NCBI GenBank assembly: GCA_947501885.1 | Contig: CANMXN010000001.1 | Span: forward strand, 930,001 to 994,000 | DNA: 64,000 nucleotides | Direction of reading: 5' to 3' | Source: an uncultured Sphingorhabdus sp. | GTDB taxonomy: Bacteria; Pseudomonadota; Alphaproteobacteria; Sphingomonadales; Sphingomonadaceae | Shown here: positions 1 to 10,226 of the stretch, in pieces | Numbering within the stretch: the stretch's first letter is position 1 | Layout: each line of letters opens with the position of its first letter | Position numbers and translations under genes: made by a program | The notes under the pieces: model-generated | What the model was told of the DNA's origin: nothing | The model's database searches: none | The model's input: only the letters and a program-made list of their open reading frames with translations

Positions 1-588
1 GACAGGAACAATCTCTTCTACCTCTGCAACGCAAATTTTACCCGCCGTTGCCATGGGTTGATTAAAATTACGCGCTGTTTTGCGGAAAACCAAATTTCCA
101 GATTCATCGGCTTTCCAAGCCTTTACCAAACTGACATCAGCATGAATAGCCCGTTCGAGCAGATAATCTTGCCCATCAAAATTCTTCACTTCTTTACCTA
201 TGGCGATGTCCGTACCAACACCAGTTTTCGTATAAAAACCCTCAATACCAGCACCACCAGCGCGGCAGCGCTCGGCTAATGTACCTTGCGGTGCAAATTC
301 CACCTCAATATCACCATCCAAATACTGCCGCTCAAACTCTTTATTTTCTCCAACATAAGAAGAGATCATCTTTTTAATTTGGCGATTGTTAAGCAAATGC
401 CATAAACCATGACCATTCGCCCCTGCATTATTGGATGCGATCGTTAAGTCTTTAACGCCATCTTTTACCATGGCATCGATCAGTTTTTCAGGGACCCCAC
501 ATAAGCCGAATCCGCCAACGCATAAATGCATGCCATCAAACAATAATCCATTGAGAGCGCTGATTGCATCTTTATATATTTTTTGCAC
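1..588 (-). CDS. 3-oxoacid CoA-transferase subunit A (partial, runs off window start)
   Basis: Minus-strand translation [56 protein letters not shown]... typical of SCOT subunit A; GTG start at 588. Confidence 0.85.
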   Translation of the reverse strand, partial: MQKIYKDAISALNGLLFDGMHLCVGGFGLCGVPEKLIDAMVKDGVKDLTIASNNAGANGHGLWHLLNNRQIKKMISSYVGENKEFERQYLDGDIEVEFAPQGTLAERCRAGGAGIEGFYTKTGVGTDIAIGKEVKNFDGQDYLLERAIHADVSLVKAWKADESGNLVFRKTARNFNQPMATAGKICVAEVEEIVPV

Positions 589-844
589 CTACTAGGCCTT
601 TCAAAATCATTATTTTACAACATATATGATGGTATATGTACATAAACAACCAATAGATAGCATATTCATGACAAGGTTTATTCCAGTTAGATTCTATGAG
701 GTTTCACATCAATGCCATGCAAGTGACATATAAAATAGCAAGACGCTCTATTGAAGATTATCTTTTCTATAAATATGATTATTTTTCACTTATGATCATT
801 ATCGATTGATTTATGCTTCCAAGCAAAGCTAATGCTAAGGCCTT

Positions 845-2659
845 ATGAGTAACCGTACATCTCTTGATGATTTTAAAGCCGTTTTAACAGGCGTTTCGCG
901 TGCTATCGCCGATAATGCAGAAGTAGAAATTGCCTATAGCGCTGACACGCCTTCACAGGCTGGCAATCACATAAAAATACCTATGCCGCAGCGTGATCTT
1001 CCTGCTGACCAAGTTGCATTGGCACGTGGCTATGCGGACAGCTTTTCACTGCGGCTCAAACATCATGATGAAGCGCAGCATTTCCAAGAACGCCCCAACG
1101 AAGCTGTTGCCGCCGCCGTTTTTGATGCCTTAGAAACAGCCCGTATAGAGGCTTTGGGCGCTCATTCTATGGAAGGCGTAGCCGATAATTTAAACCAAGC
1201 GTTAGAAAACCGCTTATTGGCTGATCCAATATCACGCGCTGAAAACCGCGATGAAGTGCCGCTGTCAACGGCAATTCAGCTCATTGCACGTGAACGTATA
1301 ACAGGCACTGCCATTCCAGATCAAGCAGCAGACGGCGTCAATATGGTGCGCGATTGGGTGGAAAATAAAGCAGGTAATGACATTGACGCCTTGGGCCTAG
1401 TGCTTGACAATCAAGAGGCATTTGCCAAATTGTCGCAGACCTTACTTGAGCATCTCGAGCTTACCGAGGGCGATGCTAATCCCGATGAAAGCGATAGCGA
1501 TGATCAAGATGATTCTTCTGAAGAGCAAGATGAAGGCGAAAGCGATCAAGATGCATCTGGCGATAGTGCCGAATCCGATGCTCGCGCAGAACAGCAAGAA
1601 GGCGAAGGCGAGGAGAGCCAAGGCGATATCGAAGAAAGCGATATGGATGATGATCAAGGGTCAGAAGGCGATATGGGCGATGAAGGGATGCAGCCTGTAT
1701 CCCCGCAGCGCCGCAATTGGGATGGACTGCCGCAAAGCGAGTATAAATTTTATACCAATGATCATGATGAAATTATTGAAGCTTCGGAACTGGCCGATCC
1801 TGATGAATTAGAACGATTACGCAAATATCTCGATACGCAAATAGAGAGTCTACAAGGCACTGTCACTAAGCTAGCTAACCGTTTACAACGCCGATTGATG
1901 GCACAGCAAAACCGTAGCTGGGATTTTGACCAAGAAGAAGGTTTGCTTGATGCAGCGCGCCTAGCGCGTGTTGTCACGGCACCTGGACAATCGCTATCTT
2001 ATAAGGTCGAGCGCGATACCGATTTTCGTGATACGGTAGTGACATTATTGATCGATAATAGCGGTTCTATGCGCGGGCGGCCTATTTCCATCGCCGCAAT
2101 TAGTGCGGAAATTATGGCACGAACATTGGAGCGATGCGGCGTTAAAACCGAGATTTTGGGCTTTACCACCCGTGCATGGAAAGGCGGTCAATCACGCGAA
2201 AGCTGGTTAAATGCTGACAGGCCTCCAAATCCTGGACGGCTCAATGATTTACGCCATATCATCTATAAAAAGGCCGATGAACCTTGGCGGCGGGCACGGC
2301 GCAATTTGGGCCTGATGATGCGCGAGGGTTTGCTTAAAGAAAATATCGATGGTGAAGCGCTGTTATGGGCGCATAATCGCATCATAAACCGCCCCGAGGA
2401 ACGGCGTATCATGATGGTCATATCCGATGGTGCTCCTGTGGATGACAGCACTTTATCGGTCAATAATGGTGCTTATTTAGAGCAGCATTTGCGCGAGACG
2501 ATTGATTGGATTGAAAAACGATCACCCGTGCAATTAATCGCCATTGGTATCGGCCATGATGTGACGCGCTATTATAAACGTGCGGTAACGATTATGGATG
2601 CGGAACAATTGGGCGGCACGATGATGGAACAACTTGCAGGACTATTTGATGAGGAATAG
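845..2659 (+). CDS. cobT: cobaltochelatase CobT-like subunit (acidic linker + VWA domain)
   Basis: ORF 604 aa; D/E/S-rich linker followed by VWA motif [13 protein letters not shown], typical of CobT. Confidence 0.9.
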   Translation: MSNRTSLDDFKAVLTGVSRAIADNAEVEIAYSADTPSQAGNHIKIPMPQRDLPADQVALARGYADSFSLRLKHHDEAQHFQERPNEAVAAAVFDALETARIEALGAHSMEGVADNLNQALENRLLADPISRAENRDEVPLSTAIQLIARERITGTAIPDQAADGVNMVRDWVENKAGNDIDALGLVLDNQEAFAKLSQTLLEHLELTEGDANPDESDSDDQDDSSEEQDEGESDQDASGDSAESDARAEQQEGEGEESQGDIEESDMDDDQGSEGDMGDEGMQPVSPQRRNWDGLPQSEYKFYTNDHDEIIEASELADPDELERLRKYLDTQIESLQGTVTKLANRLQRRLMAQQNRSWDFDQEEGLLDAARLARVVTAPGQSLSYKVERDTDFRDTVVTLLIDNSGSMRGRPISIAAISAEIMARTLERCGVKTEILGFTTRAWKGGQSRESWLNADRPPNPGRLNDLRHIIYKKADEPWRRARRNLGLMMREGLLKENIDGEALLWAHNRIINRPEERRIMMVISDGAPVDDSTLSVNNGAYLEQHLRETIDWIEKRSPVQLIAIGIGHDVTRYYKRAVTIMDAEQLGGTMMEQLAGLFDEE

Positions 2660-2707
2660 AGTTTATATACAATAGATATTATAATATTGCAGTGCCAATC
2701 ATAAAAA

Positions 2708-2866
2708 CGTCATCCTGAACTTGTTTCACCATATAATTGCCTGTAACAATATTCGTCATCCTATACTTGTTTCACCATATAATTGCCTTTAACAATATTC
2801 GTCATCCTGAACTTGTTTCAGGATCTATTGACCTTGAAAATAGATGCTGAAATAAATTCAGCATGA
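2708..2866. repeat. 46-bp partial tandem repeat (starts 2708, 2754, 2800) ending in two palindromic hairpins ATCCTGAA-CTTGT-TTCAGGAT and ATGCTGAA-ATAAA-TTCAGCAT
   Basis: cgtcatcct..acttgtttcaccatataattgcct.taacaatatt repeated at 46-bp spacing; perfect 8-bp stems at 2804-2824 and 2844-2864. Confidence 0.85.
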
Positions 2867-3017
2867 CGCATGAAATTCTACCATGATAAGTGGGATTCTA
2901 CTATGGCGAGTGGGGTTTCAGTATAGCGAGAGAAATCCGCATTACGAGAGAGAAATGAACATGACGTGCGGGACTTCAATATTATAATTGAGACTTCAGC
3001 ATGATGAGATAGAAGGA
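2862..3017. repeat. degenerate ~20-bp tandem array (about 8 units)
   Basis: Units catgacgcatgaaattctac / catgataagtgggattctac / tatggcgagtggggtttcag / tatagcgagagaaatccg / cattacgagagagaaatgaa / catgacgtgcgggacttcaa / tattataattgagacttcag / catgatgagatagaagga. Confidence 0.75.
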
Positions 3018-3023
3018 CATTCC

Positions 3024-3695
3024 ATGAAAACCAGTAAAGCCATAACATCGCGCCGTTCTATCCGCCAATTTATCGATAAACCTGTCGAGGCAGACAAATT
3101 GCGCCGCGTCATGGAGATCGCCCAGCGCAGTCCATCGGGCGGCAATACGCAGCCATGGAATGCGATTATATTAACGGGCGAACCGCTGGCCGAACTCACC
3201 GCGAAAATCAAAGAAAAAGCCAAGGCCGCTCCCATGGGCGAAGGGCATGAATATGACATCTACCCCAAGGGATTAGATGGTCGCTACGAAGATCAACGGC
3301 GCGGCGTTGGCAAGGCTATGTTTGATGCGCTTGATTTGAAACGCGATGATCAAATGGGCCGTATGGCGCAGATGATGAAAAATTGGGATAGCTTTGACGC
3401 GCCTGTGCAAATGTTTACCTATTGCCCCAAATATATGGGACCGCCCCAATGGAGCGACATGGGCATGTGGCTACAAACGGTCATGCTAATGCTCCGCGAA
3501 GAAGGGCTTGATAGCTGCGCGCAAGAAATATGGGCGATGTATGGCACTTATATGCGCGAGCTGCTCGGCATTGATGATGAGCATATTTTCTTTTGCGGTA
3601 TGGCGATTGGATATCGCGATGCGGATGCGGTGATTAACAATTTTGACGTACCGCGCGTGAATATCGATGATGCCATAGAATGGCGCGGTTTTTAA
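3024..3695 (+). CDS. nitroreductase family protein
   Basis: MKTSKAITSRRSIRQFIDKPVEADKLRRVMEIAQRSPSGGNTQPWN; nitroreductase FMN-binding signature. Confidence 0.9.
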   Translation: MKTSKAITSRRSIRQFIDKPVEADKLRRVMEIAQRSPSGGNTQPWNAIILTGEPLAELTAKIKEKAKAAPMGEGHEYDIYPKGLDGRYEDQRRGVGKAMFDALDLKRDDQMGRMAQMMKNWDSFDAPVQMFTYCPKYMGPPQWSDMGMWLQTVMLMLREEGLDSCAQEIWAMYGTYMRELLGIDDEHIFFCGMAIGYRDADAVINNFDVPRVNIDDAIEWRGF

Positions 3696-3758
3696 AGAGC
3701 GCAATTTAACAGCATCATAGGCTTGACCCCTGCGCGATTTTGCAGCATCGCTTAGGCC

Positions 3759-5225
3759 ATGACAAGCAATGACAAAAATCCATTACTATTATTCAACAGC
3801 CTGACGCGTTCTTTGGAGACTTATACGCCCATTCATGAAGGCGAAGCGCGCGTCTATACCTGCGGGCCGACGGTGTATAATTATCCCCATATTGGCAATA
3901 TGCGCGCTTATGTTTTCGCCGATACATTGGGACGCACCTTATCCTATAAAGGCTATGCATTAAAGCATGTCATTAACATTACCGATGTTGGCCATTTGAC
4001 CGATGATGGCGATGAAGGCGAAGATAAATTAGAAAAGATGGCCAGCGAAAAATCGCAGGACATTTGGGATATAGCAAAACATTATACCAACGCTTATTGG
4101 GATGATATTAAGGCGCTCAATATTCGCCAACCCGCCAAATGGTCTATAGCAACGGACTATGTCCCAGTGATGATTGAATTTGCCAAAAATATCGCCGATA
4201 AACATTGCTACGAATTGGACAGCGGTCTTTATTTTGATACCGCCAGCGTTGAAGATTATGGCCGTCTTGCGCGCACCGCCACCGAAGATGATGATGCTGA
4301 AGGGCGGATCGACACAGTCGAAGGCAAACGCAATGCTGCTGATTTCGCGATATGGCGTAAAACACCTGCTGGTGAAACGCGGCAAATGGAATGGGACAGT
4401 CCTTGGGGCAAAGGCGCTCCAGGTTGGCATTTAGAATGCAGCGTCATGAGCAAAGAATTGCTTGGCTTTCCTTTTGATATTCACACAGGCGGTATCGATC
4501 ATCGAGAGATTCACCACGCCAATGAGATTGCCCAAAATCAGGCGATTGAAGGATGCGGCGGTCTAAATGGTTGCGCTGAAAATAGCGGTGCAAAAATGTG
4601 GATGCACAATAATTTCCTTATCGATAGAGCGGGCAAGATGAGCAAATCATCGGGCGAATTTTTGCGCGTGCAATTACTCATAGATAAAGGCTTTCATCCC
4701 CTCGCCTATCGCATGATGTGTTTGCAGGCCCATTACCGCAGCGAGCTTGAATTTAGTTGGGATAATCTGAGCGCCGCTTTTACGCGCCTGAAACGCCTTG
4801 TGATGATGATGGAGCGTATGGATCGGAGTATCGAGGCCGCTGAACCCTCGCATCAAAAATTGGCTGCACCTATGCAAAAATTTGATGCGGCCATTTCGGA
4901 TGATCTTAATACATCCATAGCCTTAACCGCAATAGATGAAGTCGTATCCATGAAGAAAATTGATAGTGCGCAAAAGCTTGGCGCGATCAAAATCATGGAT
5001 GATGTTTTGGGCCTCAACCTAATGACGCTCAAACGCACTGATTTGCGTGTCCGTCCCAAAGATGCAAGCATCACAGAAGAAGAAGTCGAAGCGCAATTAT
5101 CACTGCGTAAAGAAGCCAAAGCCAATAAAGATTTTACTGCATCCGATGTATTGCGCGATACGCTAAACGACAAAGGCATAGAGCTAATGGATGGCGATCC
5201 GCTGGGTTGGGAATGGAAAATATGA
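3759..5225 (+). CDS. cysS: cysteinyl-tRNA synthetase
   Basis: YTCGPTVYNYPHIGNMRAYVFADTL and KMSKSSGEF motifs. Confidence 0.97.
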   Translation: MTSNDKNPLLLFNSLTRSLETYTPIHEGEARVYTCGPTVYNYPHIGNMRAYVFADTLGRTLSYKGYALKHVINITDVGHLTDDGDEGEDKLEKMASEKSQDIWDIAKHYTNAYWDDIKALNIRQPAKWSIATDYVPVMIEFAKNIADKHCYELDSGLYFDTASVEDYGRLARTATEDDDAEGRIDTVEGKRNAADFAIWRKTPAGETRQMEWDSPWGKGAPGWHLECSVMSKELLGFPFDIHTGGIDHREIHHANEIAQNQAIEGCGGLNGCAENSGAKMWMHNNFLIDRAGKMSKSSGEFLRVQLLIDKGFHPLAYRMMCLQAHYRSELEFSWDNLSAAFTRLKRLVMMMERMDRSIEAAEPSHQKLAAPMQKFDAAISDDLNTSIALTAIDEVVSMKKIDSAQKLGAIKIMDDVLGLNLMTLKRTDLRVRPKDASITEEEVEAQLSLRKEAKANKDFTASDVLRDTLNDKGIELMDGDPLGWEWKI

Positions 5226-6169
5226 CCAAAACCCCTGCTCTATTATCGAACCTTATCAAACCATTGCTCGATAGCCGCTTGCCCGATTGGGTAGAGCCGC
5301 ATTGGTTCATGACCAAAGACGAAGCATTAGAGCTAGCCCCACATGCCGAAATTGCTTGGGTTGATCTTTATGACAAGCAAGAGATGTTTGAGGTTATTTC
5401 GCATGCAAGCCAAATCAAATGGCTCAATAGCATCTATGCGGGTGTGGATGGTATGCCGCTCGATGCGTTAAAAGAACGCAGGACGATAGTAACCAATGGC
5501 GCGGGTATCAATGCCATAACAATCGCCGAATATGTGGTGATGGCGATGCTCAATATTGCCAAGGAATATCGCAAGGTTATTGAGGCCGCGCAAAAGCATC
5601 AATGGCTGCAAGATTCGCCCGGTAAGATGGAATTATTCGGCGGCAAAGTGTTATTGCTTGGTTATGGCGCGATTGGGCAATTAATCGAACCGCGTCTCAA
5701 AGCTTTTGGCATGGAGGTTGATATTGTCCGCCGCAGCCCGCAGACAGCGCATGAAATCGGCCCTAATGCATGGCGAGCGAAATTGGGCGATTATGACTGG
5801 GTGATATTGGCGGTTCCCGCCACCGATGAAACCGATGCCATGATTGGCAAGGCCGAGCTGGATGCGATGAAAAATAGCGCATCCTTGGTCAATATCGCAC
5901 GCGGCAGTGTCATCGACCAAGATGCATTAACGCAAGCCCTGCAAAAGCGCACTATCCATGCAGCGCATTTGGATGTAACCACGCCGGAACCTCTGCCCAA
6001 AGACCATATATTATGGACGCTCGATAATGCACATATTTCCATGCATCTCTCAGGCCGCGCACAAAATTTAATGTTCATCCGCTCGGCCAATCGCTTTTTA
6101 GAAAATTTAGATCGCTATCACAAAGGCGAACCGCTCAAACCGCAAGTGAATTTGGAGCTTGGCTATTAA
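5222..6169 (+). CDS. D-2-hydroxyacid dehydrogenase family protein
   Basis: VLLLGYGAIGQLIEPRLKAFGMEV Rossmann motif and NIARGSVIDQDAL; ATG overlaps the cysS stop (ATGA). Confidence 0.88.
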   Translation: MTKTPALLSNLIKPLLDSRLPDWVEPHWFMTKDEALELAPHAEIAWVDLYDKQEMFEVISHASQIKWLNSIYAGVDGMPLDALKERRTIVTNGAGINAITIAEYVVMAMLNIAKEYRKVIEAAQKHQWLQDSPGKMELFGGKVLLLGYGAIGQLIEPRLKAFGMEVDIVRRSPQTAHEIGPNAWRAKLGDYDWVILAVPATDETDAMIGKAELDAMKNSASLVNIARGSVIDQDALTQALQKRTIHAAHLDVTTPEPLPKDHILWTLDNAHISMHLSGRAQNLMFIRSANRFLENLDRYHKGEPLKPQVNLELGY

Positions 6170-7241
6170 AATTTCTTTGCCTTCTCCCCTAAAATTTCTC
6201 AAGCTTTGCATTATTGGCATGTTCATTCTTTTGATATGCGTGGTTGGTACGCGCATCACACGACCCAATTATGATCCGACTATTACATTATTACCCCTTG
6301 TTCTTAACCCTGAAAACCCATCACAAAGCCACATTGGTAAATTAGAATTTATCAGTGCATGGGAATTGACCAGTGTAAACCCAGATTTTGGCGGCATTTC
6401 TGCGCTTAATATCCTTGAGGACGGCCGTTTCCTCGGTGTCAGCGACGCCGGTACGCTAATCGGTTTTGGCCTTAAGGGTGATGATACAGCAGACCGCCCT
6501 TTTATCGCACCACTACCAGGGGCAAAGCGCGGTTCAAATTTTGCTACCCGCGATTCTGAATCATTAAGCTATGATCCACAAAGCGGCCGATTTTGGGTTG
6601 GTTATGAAAATGACAATGTCATCAAACGCTTCTCTCGCTCTTTCGCCAATATAGAAAGCACATCAAAACCCAAATTAATGCAGGAATGGTCGGCCAATAG
6701 CGGTGCAGAGTCCCTCATAAGAATGCCAGATGGGCGCTTTATTGTATTTTCCGAAGGATATGACTTACCCGATGGAAGCTATGAGGCGATTATTTTTTCT
6801 GGTGACCCTACTGAAAAAGGGAGCATAGCTTCTAGTTTCGGTTATTTCCCTCCTGAAGGCTATAAACCTACTGACGCCGCACTTTTACCCAATGGGAAAT
6901 TATTAATATTAAATCGGCGCTTTTCACCTATTGAGGGCTTTACGATTAAGATTGGAATATTAAATCCTGATGATATCATCGCGGGTGAAAGTATTGAAAG
7001 TGATATTATCGCAATTTTAGAGCAGCCGCTTTTGGTGGATAATTTAGAAGGTGTCACCATATCGCGTGAGGATGATAAGGTCATTATCTGGATGATTTCC
7101 GATAATAATTTCAATATTTTTCAACGCACAATTTTAATGAAATTTGCTTTAGGCGCTCAATATGCATCATCCAATGACAAGCAAAATAACGACGCAAAAA
7201 AACCGGACATTAAGCCCGGTTTCGAATCGCTAAAACAGTAA
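6159..7241 (+). CDS. esterase-like activity of phytase family protein (secreted/membrane anchored)
   Basis: N-terminal TM segment, FGGISALNILEDGRFLGVSDAGTLIGF and ESLSYDP.SGRFWVGYEN typical of phytase-like domain; TTG start. Confidence 0.8.
   Translation: MAIKISLPSPLKFLKLCIIGMFILLICVVGTRITRPNYDPTITLLPLVLNPENPSQSHIGKLEFISAWELTSVNPDFGGISALNILEDGRFLGVSDAGTLIGFGLKGDDTADRPFIAPLPGAKRGSNFATRDSESLSYDPQSGRFWVGYENDNVIKRFSRSFANIESTSKPKLMQEWSANSGAESLIRMPDGRFIVFSEGYDLPDGSYEAIIFSGDPTEKGSIASSFGYFPPEGYKPTDAALLPNGKLLILNRRFSPIEGFTIKIGILNPDDIIAGESIESDIIAILEQPLLVDNLEGVTISREDDKVIIWMISDNNFNIFQRTILMKFALGAQYASSNDKQNNDAKKPDIKPGFESLKQ
7196..7223 (-). terminator. Rho-independent terminator for rpmB, lying inside the 3' coding end of the convergent gene
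   Basis: Minus strand AAACCGG-GCTTAATGT-CCGGTTTTTTT, perfect 7-bp stem plus T-run. Confidence 0.75.
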
Positions 7242-7244
7242 CAA

Positions 7245-7535
7245 TTAAGCTGCTGCTGTAGCTTTCTTAGCAATCTCTTTTTTCACTTTACGTGCATTAT
7301 CGCTCAATTTGCTATCTGATGTTTTGGTCAACCAATTGTCAAGGCCACCAACATGCTCAACAGAACGAAGCCCTTGTGTTGAAACACGAAATTTAAAGCT
7401 TTGCTCTAATGTTTCTGACATCAAAGTTACTTTTTGAAGATTAGGCAAAAATGTCCGACGCGTTCTGTTTTTAGCGTGACTGACATTATTTCCTACTAAA
7501 CGACCTTTACCGGTCAGTTCGCAAATCCGCGACAT
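7245..7535 (-). CDS. rpmB: 50S ribosomal protein L28
   Basis: [34 protein letters not shown]. Confidence 0.97.
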   Translation of the reverse strand: MSRICELTGKGRLVGNNVSHAKNRTRRTFLPNLQKVTLMSETLEQSFKFRVSTQGLRSVEHVGGLDNWLTKTSDSKLSDNARKVKKEIAKKATAAA

Positions 7536-7703
7536 GATAAAATTCCTGAATTCAAACGATTGAATAGCCCTATTTAGGCATGTGAAGCGCGCTACTACCT
7601 CTGATTCATAAAAAGGTCAAGATAGGATGCATATTTCACAAGTTTATTTAATCAATTATCGTATAATCATAGCATATATAGGGGCAAATGACTATGATAT
7701 GCT

Positions 7704-8165
7704 ATGTCTATAGATAATGCTCAAAAATGGATGGATGCAGCCCTATCGCTGGCGAATCAAGCCGCCGCAATGGGTGAAGTTCCTGTCGGCGCGCTCATCA
7801 TTAAAGATGATATCATAATCAGCCAAGCGCATAACCGTACTTTGGTAGATAAAGACCCCTGTGCGCATGCTGAAATTTTGGTTATCCGCGATGCAGCACA
7901 AAAATTGGGCAGCGAGAGGCTGTTAGGCTGCGATTTATGGGTGACATTAGAACCATGCGCCATGTGCGCTGGGGCCATTGCCCATGCACGTCTGGATAGG
8001 CTCTATTATGGGACGAGCGATCCCAAAGGTGGCGGCGTTGAGCATGGCCCATTACTATTTTCGCAAAACACCATTCATCATAAACCCGAGATATATAGTG
8101 GGATTAGAGAGACAGAATCGGCTCAACTCCTGCGTAATTTTTTTGTTCAACAACGTCTGAAATAG
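7704..8165 (+). CDS. tadA: tRNA-specific adenosine deaminase
   Basis: HAE...TLEPCAMCAGAI zinc deaminase motif. Confidence 0.93.
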   Translation: MSIDNAQKWMDAALSLANQAAAMGEVPVGALIIKDDIIISQAHNRTLVDKDPCAHAEILVIRDAAQKLGSERLLGCDLWVTLEPCAMCAGAIAHARLDRLYYGTSDPKGGGVEHGPLLFSQNTIHHKPEIYSGIRETESAQLLRNFFVQQRLK

Positions 8166-8199
8166 CCCAAATCAAATGTGAAAGGTTTATGCATAAAGC

Positions 8200-8997
8200 T
8201 TAAATAAAGCGGGCCACCACATCGCGATATGACCGACTCACCTTAACCTGCGCACCCGATTCTAATATCAAAAAACACTCCCCATTAGTGTGCGGCTTTA
8301 CCTCACGAACTTGATCCAAATTAACGATAGCACTGCGATGCACACGTTTAAACACGCGCGGATCAAGGCGTTTTTCTAAATCTTTCATCGTTTCTCGCAA
8401 TATCAAACTATTATCAGCTGTATGGATGCACATATAATCACCCGCAGCATCAATACGTTCAATCGTATCGACATCTACGCGGAATATCTGTCCACGGTCT
8501 TTGACATTGATTAGTTTTTCATATCGAGCCGACATAGAATCTTCGCTTGCTTCATCAATTCTATTGGCTGCACTTGGGTCAATAGTTTTGAGCACATTGC
8601 GCAATTTTTCTGCTTCTTCCCCTATTTTTTTATCAGCAAGACGCAGACGCACTCTCTCAAGAGTATCAGCCAATCTATCCTCTTCAATAGGTTTCATCAA
8701 ATAATCTATCGCTTGCGCCTCAAAAGCACGAATAGCATGCTCTGAATAAGCGGTCGCAAACACAAAGAGCGGTGGTTCAATATCCATTATGCCTTCGACA
8801 ACCGAAAAACCATCAAACCCAGGCATTTGAATATCGAGAAACACAAGGTCAGGTTTTAACGTTTTTATCCTACGAATGGCATCGCGGCCATTATGGCATG
8901 TTGCAATGATTTCTATGTCATCAAATTTTTCAAGCCTGTGCTGCATGCCTTGAATGGCTAATTTTTCATCATCAACAATGATCGTTCTAATTGTCAT
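8200..8997 (-). CDS. LytTR-family response regulator
   Basis: N-terminal receiver DLVFLDIQMPGFDGF plus C-terminal LytTR (RVHRSAIVNLDQV..). Confidence 0.92.
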   Translation of the reverse strand: MTIRTIIVDDEKLAIQGMQHRLEKFDDIEIIATCHNGRDAIRRIKTLKPDLVFLDIQMPGFDGFSVVEGIMDIEPPLFVFATAYSEHAIRAFEAQAIDYLMKPIEEDRLADTLERVRLRLADKKIGEEAEKLRNVLKTIDPSAANRIDEASEDSMSARYEKLINVKDRGQIFRVDVDTIERIDAAGDYMCIHTADNSLILRETMKDLEKRLDPRVFKRVHRSAIVNLDQVREVKPHTNGECFLILESGAQVKVSRSYRDVVARFI

Positions 8998-10130
8998 ATT
9001 TTCACCATCATTTCTTCATTACTTGCTATAAGGGCTTCTTCGTCAGCGGCGGTCTGAAATGGCATTTCTATTATCACTTCAAACCCACCTTGGGGTCGCA
9101 TATATGTCGAAAAACTATGGTCATCTCCATAAGCTTGAAAGAGACGTTCTCTCGTATTTGCCATACCAACACCTGTAGAAACTGTTTGCACAGATGATTT
9201 TGGATTTAAGCCAGGGCCTGTATCTGCCACTTTCAATATTAACATATCATCGGTCACACTTGCACTTACAGATATATCAGCGCCATCTTCTTTGGGTGTT
9301 ACCGCATATTTAATGGCATTTTCTACCAATGGTTGCAAAATTAATGAAGGTACAACAGCTTTCTCTGCCCTTGGCGATATTTGGAAATCAACCCGTAATC
9401 TCTCTTCGAAACGCATTTTTTCTATGTCCAAATATGATTTCAATGTTTCTATTTCTTGTGGCAATAACACTTTGGCTTCAGCTTCATTAATCAATGTGAA
9501 ACGTAAAAATGATGATAAGCGAGATAACATGGCATTGGCTTGATTGGTCTGTTTCATCAACACCAATGTTGATATACTGTTGAGCGTATTAAACAAGAAA
9601 TGTGGGTTGAGTTGATAACGCAGCATGTTGAGCTGCGCTGATGTTGCTTGTGCCTCTAACCTTAATAGCTGATTAGACTGCTCTTGGTTACGAACAAAGA
9701 AGTTAATGGCATAATAAAGGGCAGACCAACCCGCCAGCAAAGTTGAATCCAGATAAAAAGAACCAATAAACCTCTGCGTAAATCCCGATGCTTGAAATTC
9801 TGGCCGTAATGTTTGCAAGGAAAATATATTAATATAAGAATAGGCAAATGATGCCAATAAAAGCACTAAAGTCGTTATACTCCATGTAATCAGAGGTCTA
9901 CGGTCTATGACTATGCCAAATATAATCGATAATATGAGCGTAATAGAATAGCCCGTTACAGCCGAAATTAATATATATAAGAAAAACTCTAGTGGTTGTT
10001 CTGTATCATTGGCAAGGCCTGTTGCCCCGCGTAGGACAATAAAGCCAATCCAACCTGCAGTTTGCAGATTCCAAAACGCTCGATTTTTATTCGAGAAAAA
10101 TGGTTGAGGGTTTAATTCTATAACGGCCAT
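8994..10130 (-). CDS. sensor histidine kinase, LytS/YehU type
   Basis: Multiple TM segments, LRYQLNPHFLFNTLNSIS His_kinase motif and C-terminal HATPase; 4-nt overlap with the response regulator. Confidence 0.92.
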   Translation of the reverse strand: MAVIELNPQPFFSNKNRAFWNLQTAGWIGFIVLRGATGLANDTEQPLEFFLYILISAVTGYSITLILSIIFGIVIDRRPLITWSITTLVLLLASFAYSYINIFSLQTLRPEFQASGFTQRFIGSFYLDSTLLAGWSALYYAINFFVRNQEQSNQLLRLEAQATSAQLNMLRYQLNPHFLFNTLNSISTLVLMKQTNQANAMLSRLSSFLRFTLINEAEAKVLLPQEIETLKSYLDIEKMRFEERLRVDFQISPRAEKAVVPSLILQPLVENAIKYAVTPKEDGADISVSASVTDDMLILKVADTGPGLNPKSSVQTVSTGVGMANTRERLFQAYGDDHSFSTYMRPQGGFEVIIEMPFQTAADEEALIASNEEMMVKI

Positions 10131-10226
10131 AGCATGTTCTTAACGCTATTTGTCTCTCTCTTGAACCCCTTGCAGACAGTTATTTTTTATGCCAGCACTA
10201 CAACAAATAAATTTGGAGAGATATTG

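Noticed and set aside
58-279. 73-aa plus-strand ORF
   Set aside because: Antisense to the CoA-transferase subunit A reading frame that is clearly coding on the minus strand.
1404-1811. Overlapping ORFs on both strands inside cobT (135 aa plus, 71 aa minus)
   Set aside because: By-products of the low-complexity Asp/Glu/Ser linker codons; no RBS and biased composition.
2708-3017. Possible CRISPR array
   Set aside because: Units are contiguous 46-bp and 20-bp tandem copies without unique spacers, and no cas genes are present.
4029-4453. Several ORFs antisense or out of frame in cysS
   Set aside because: Shadow ORFs of a well-conserved gene; no motif or RBS.
8200-10130. LytS/LytTR pair as part of a quorum-sensing or peptide-sensing novelty
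   Set aside because: Ordinary two-component arrangement; no adjacent peptide or transporter gene.
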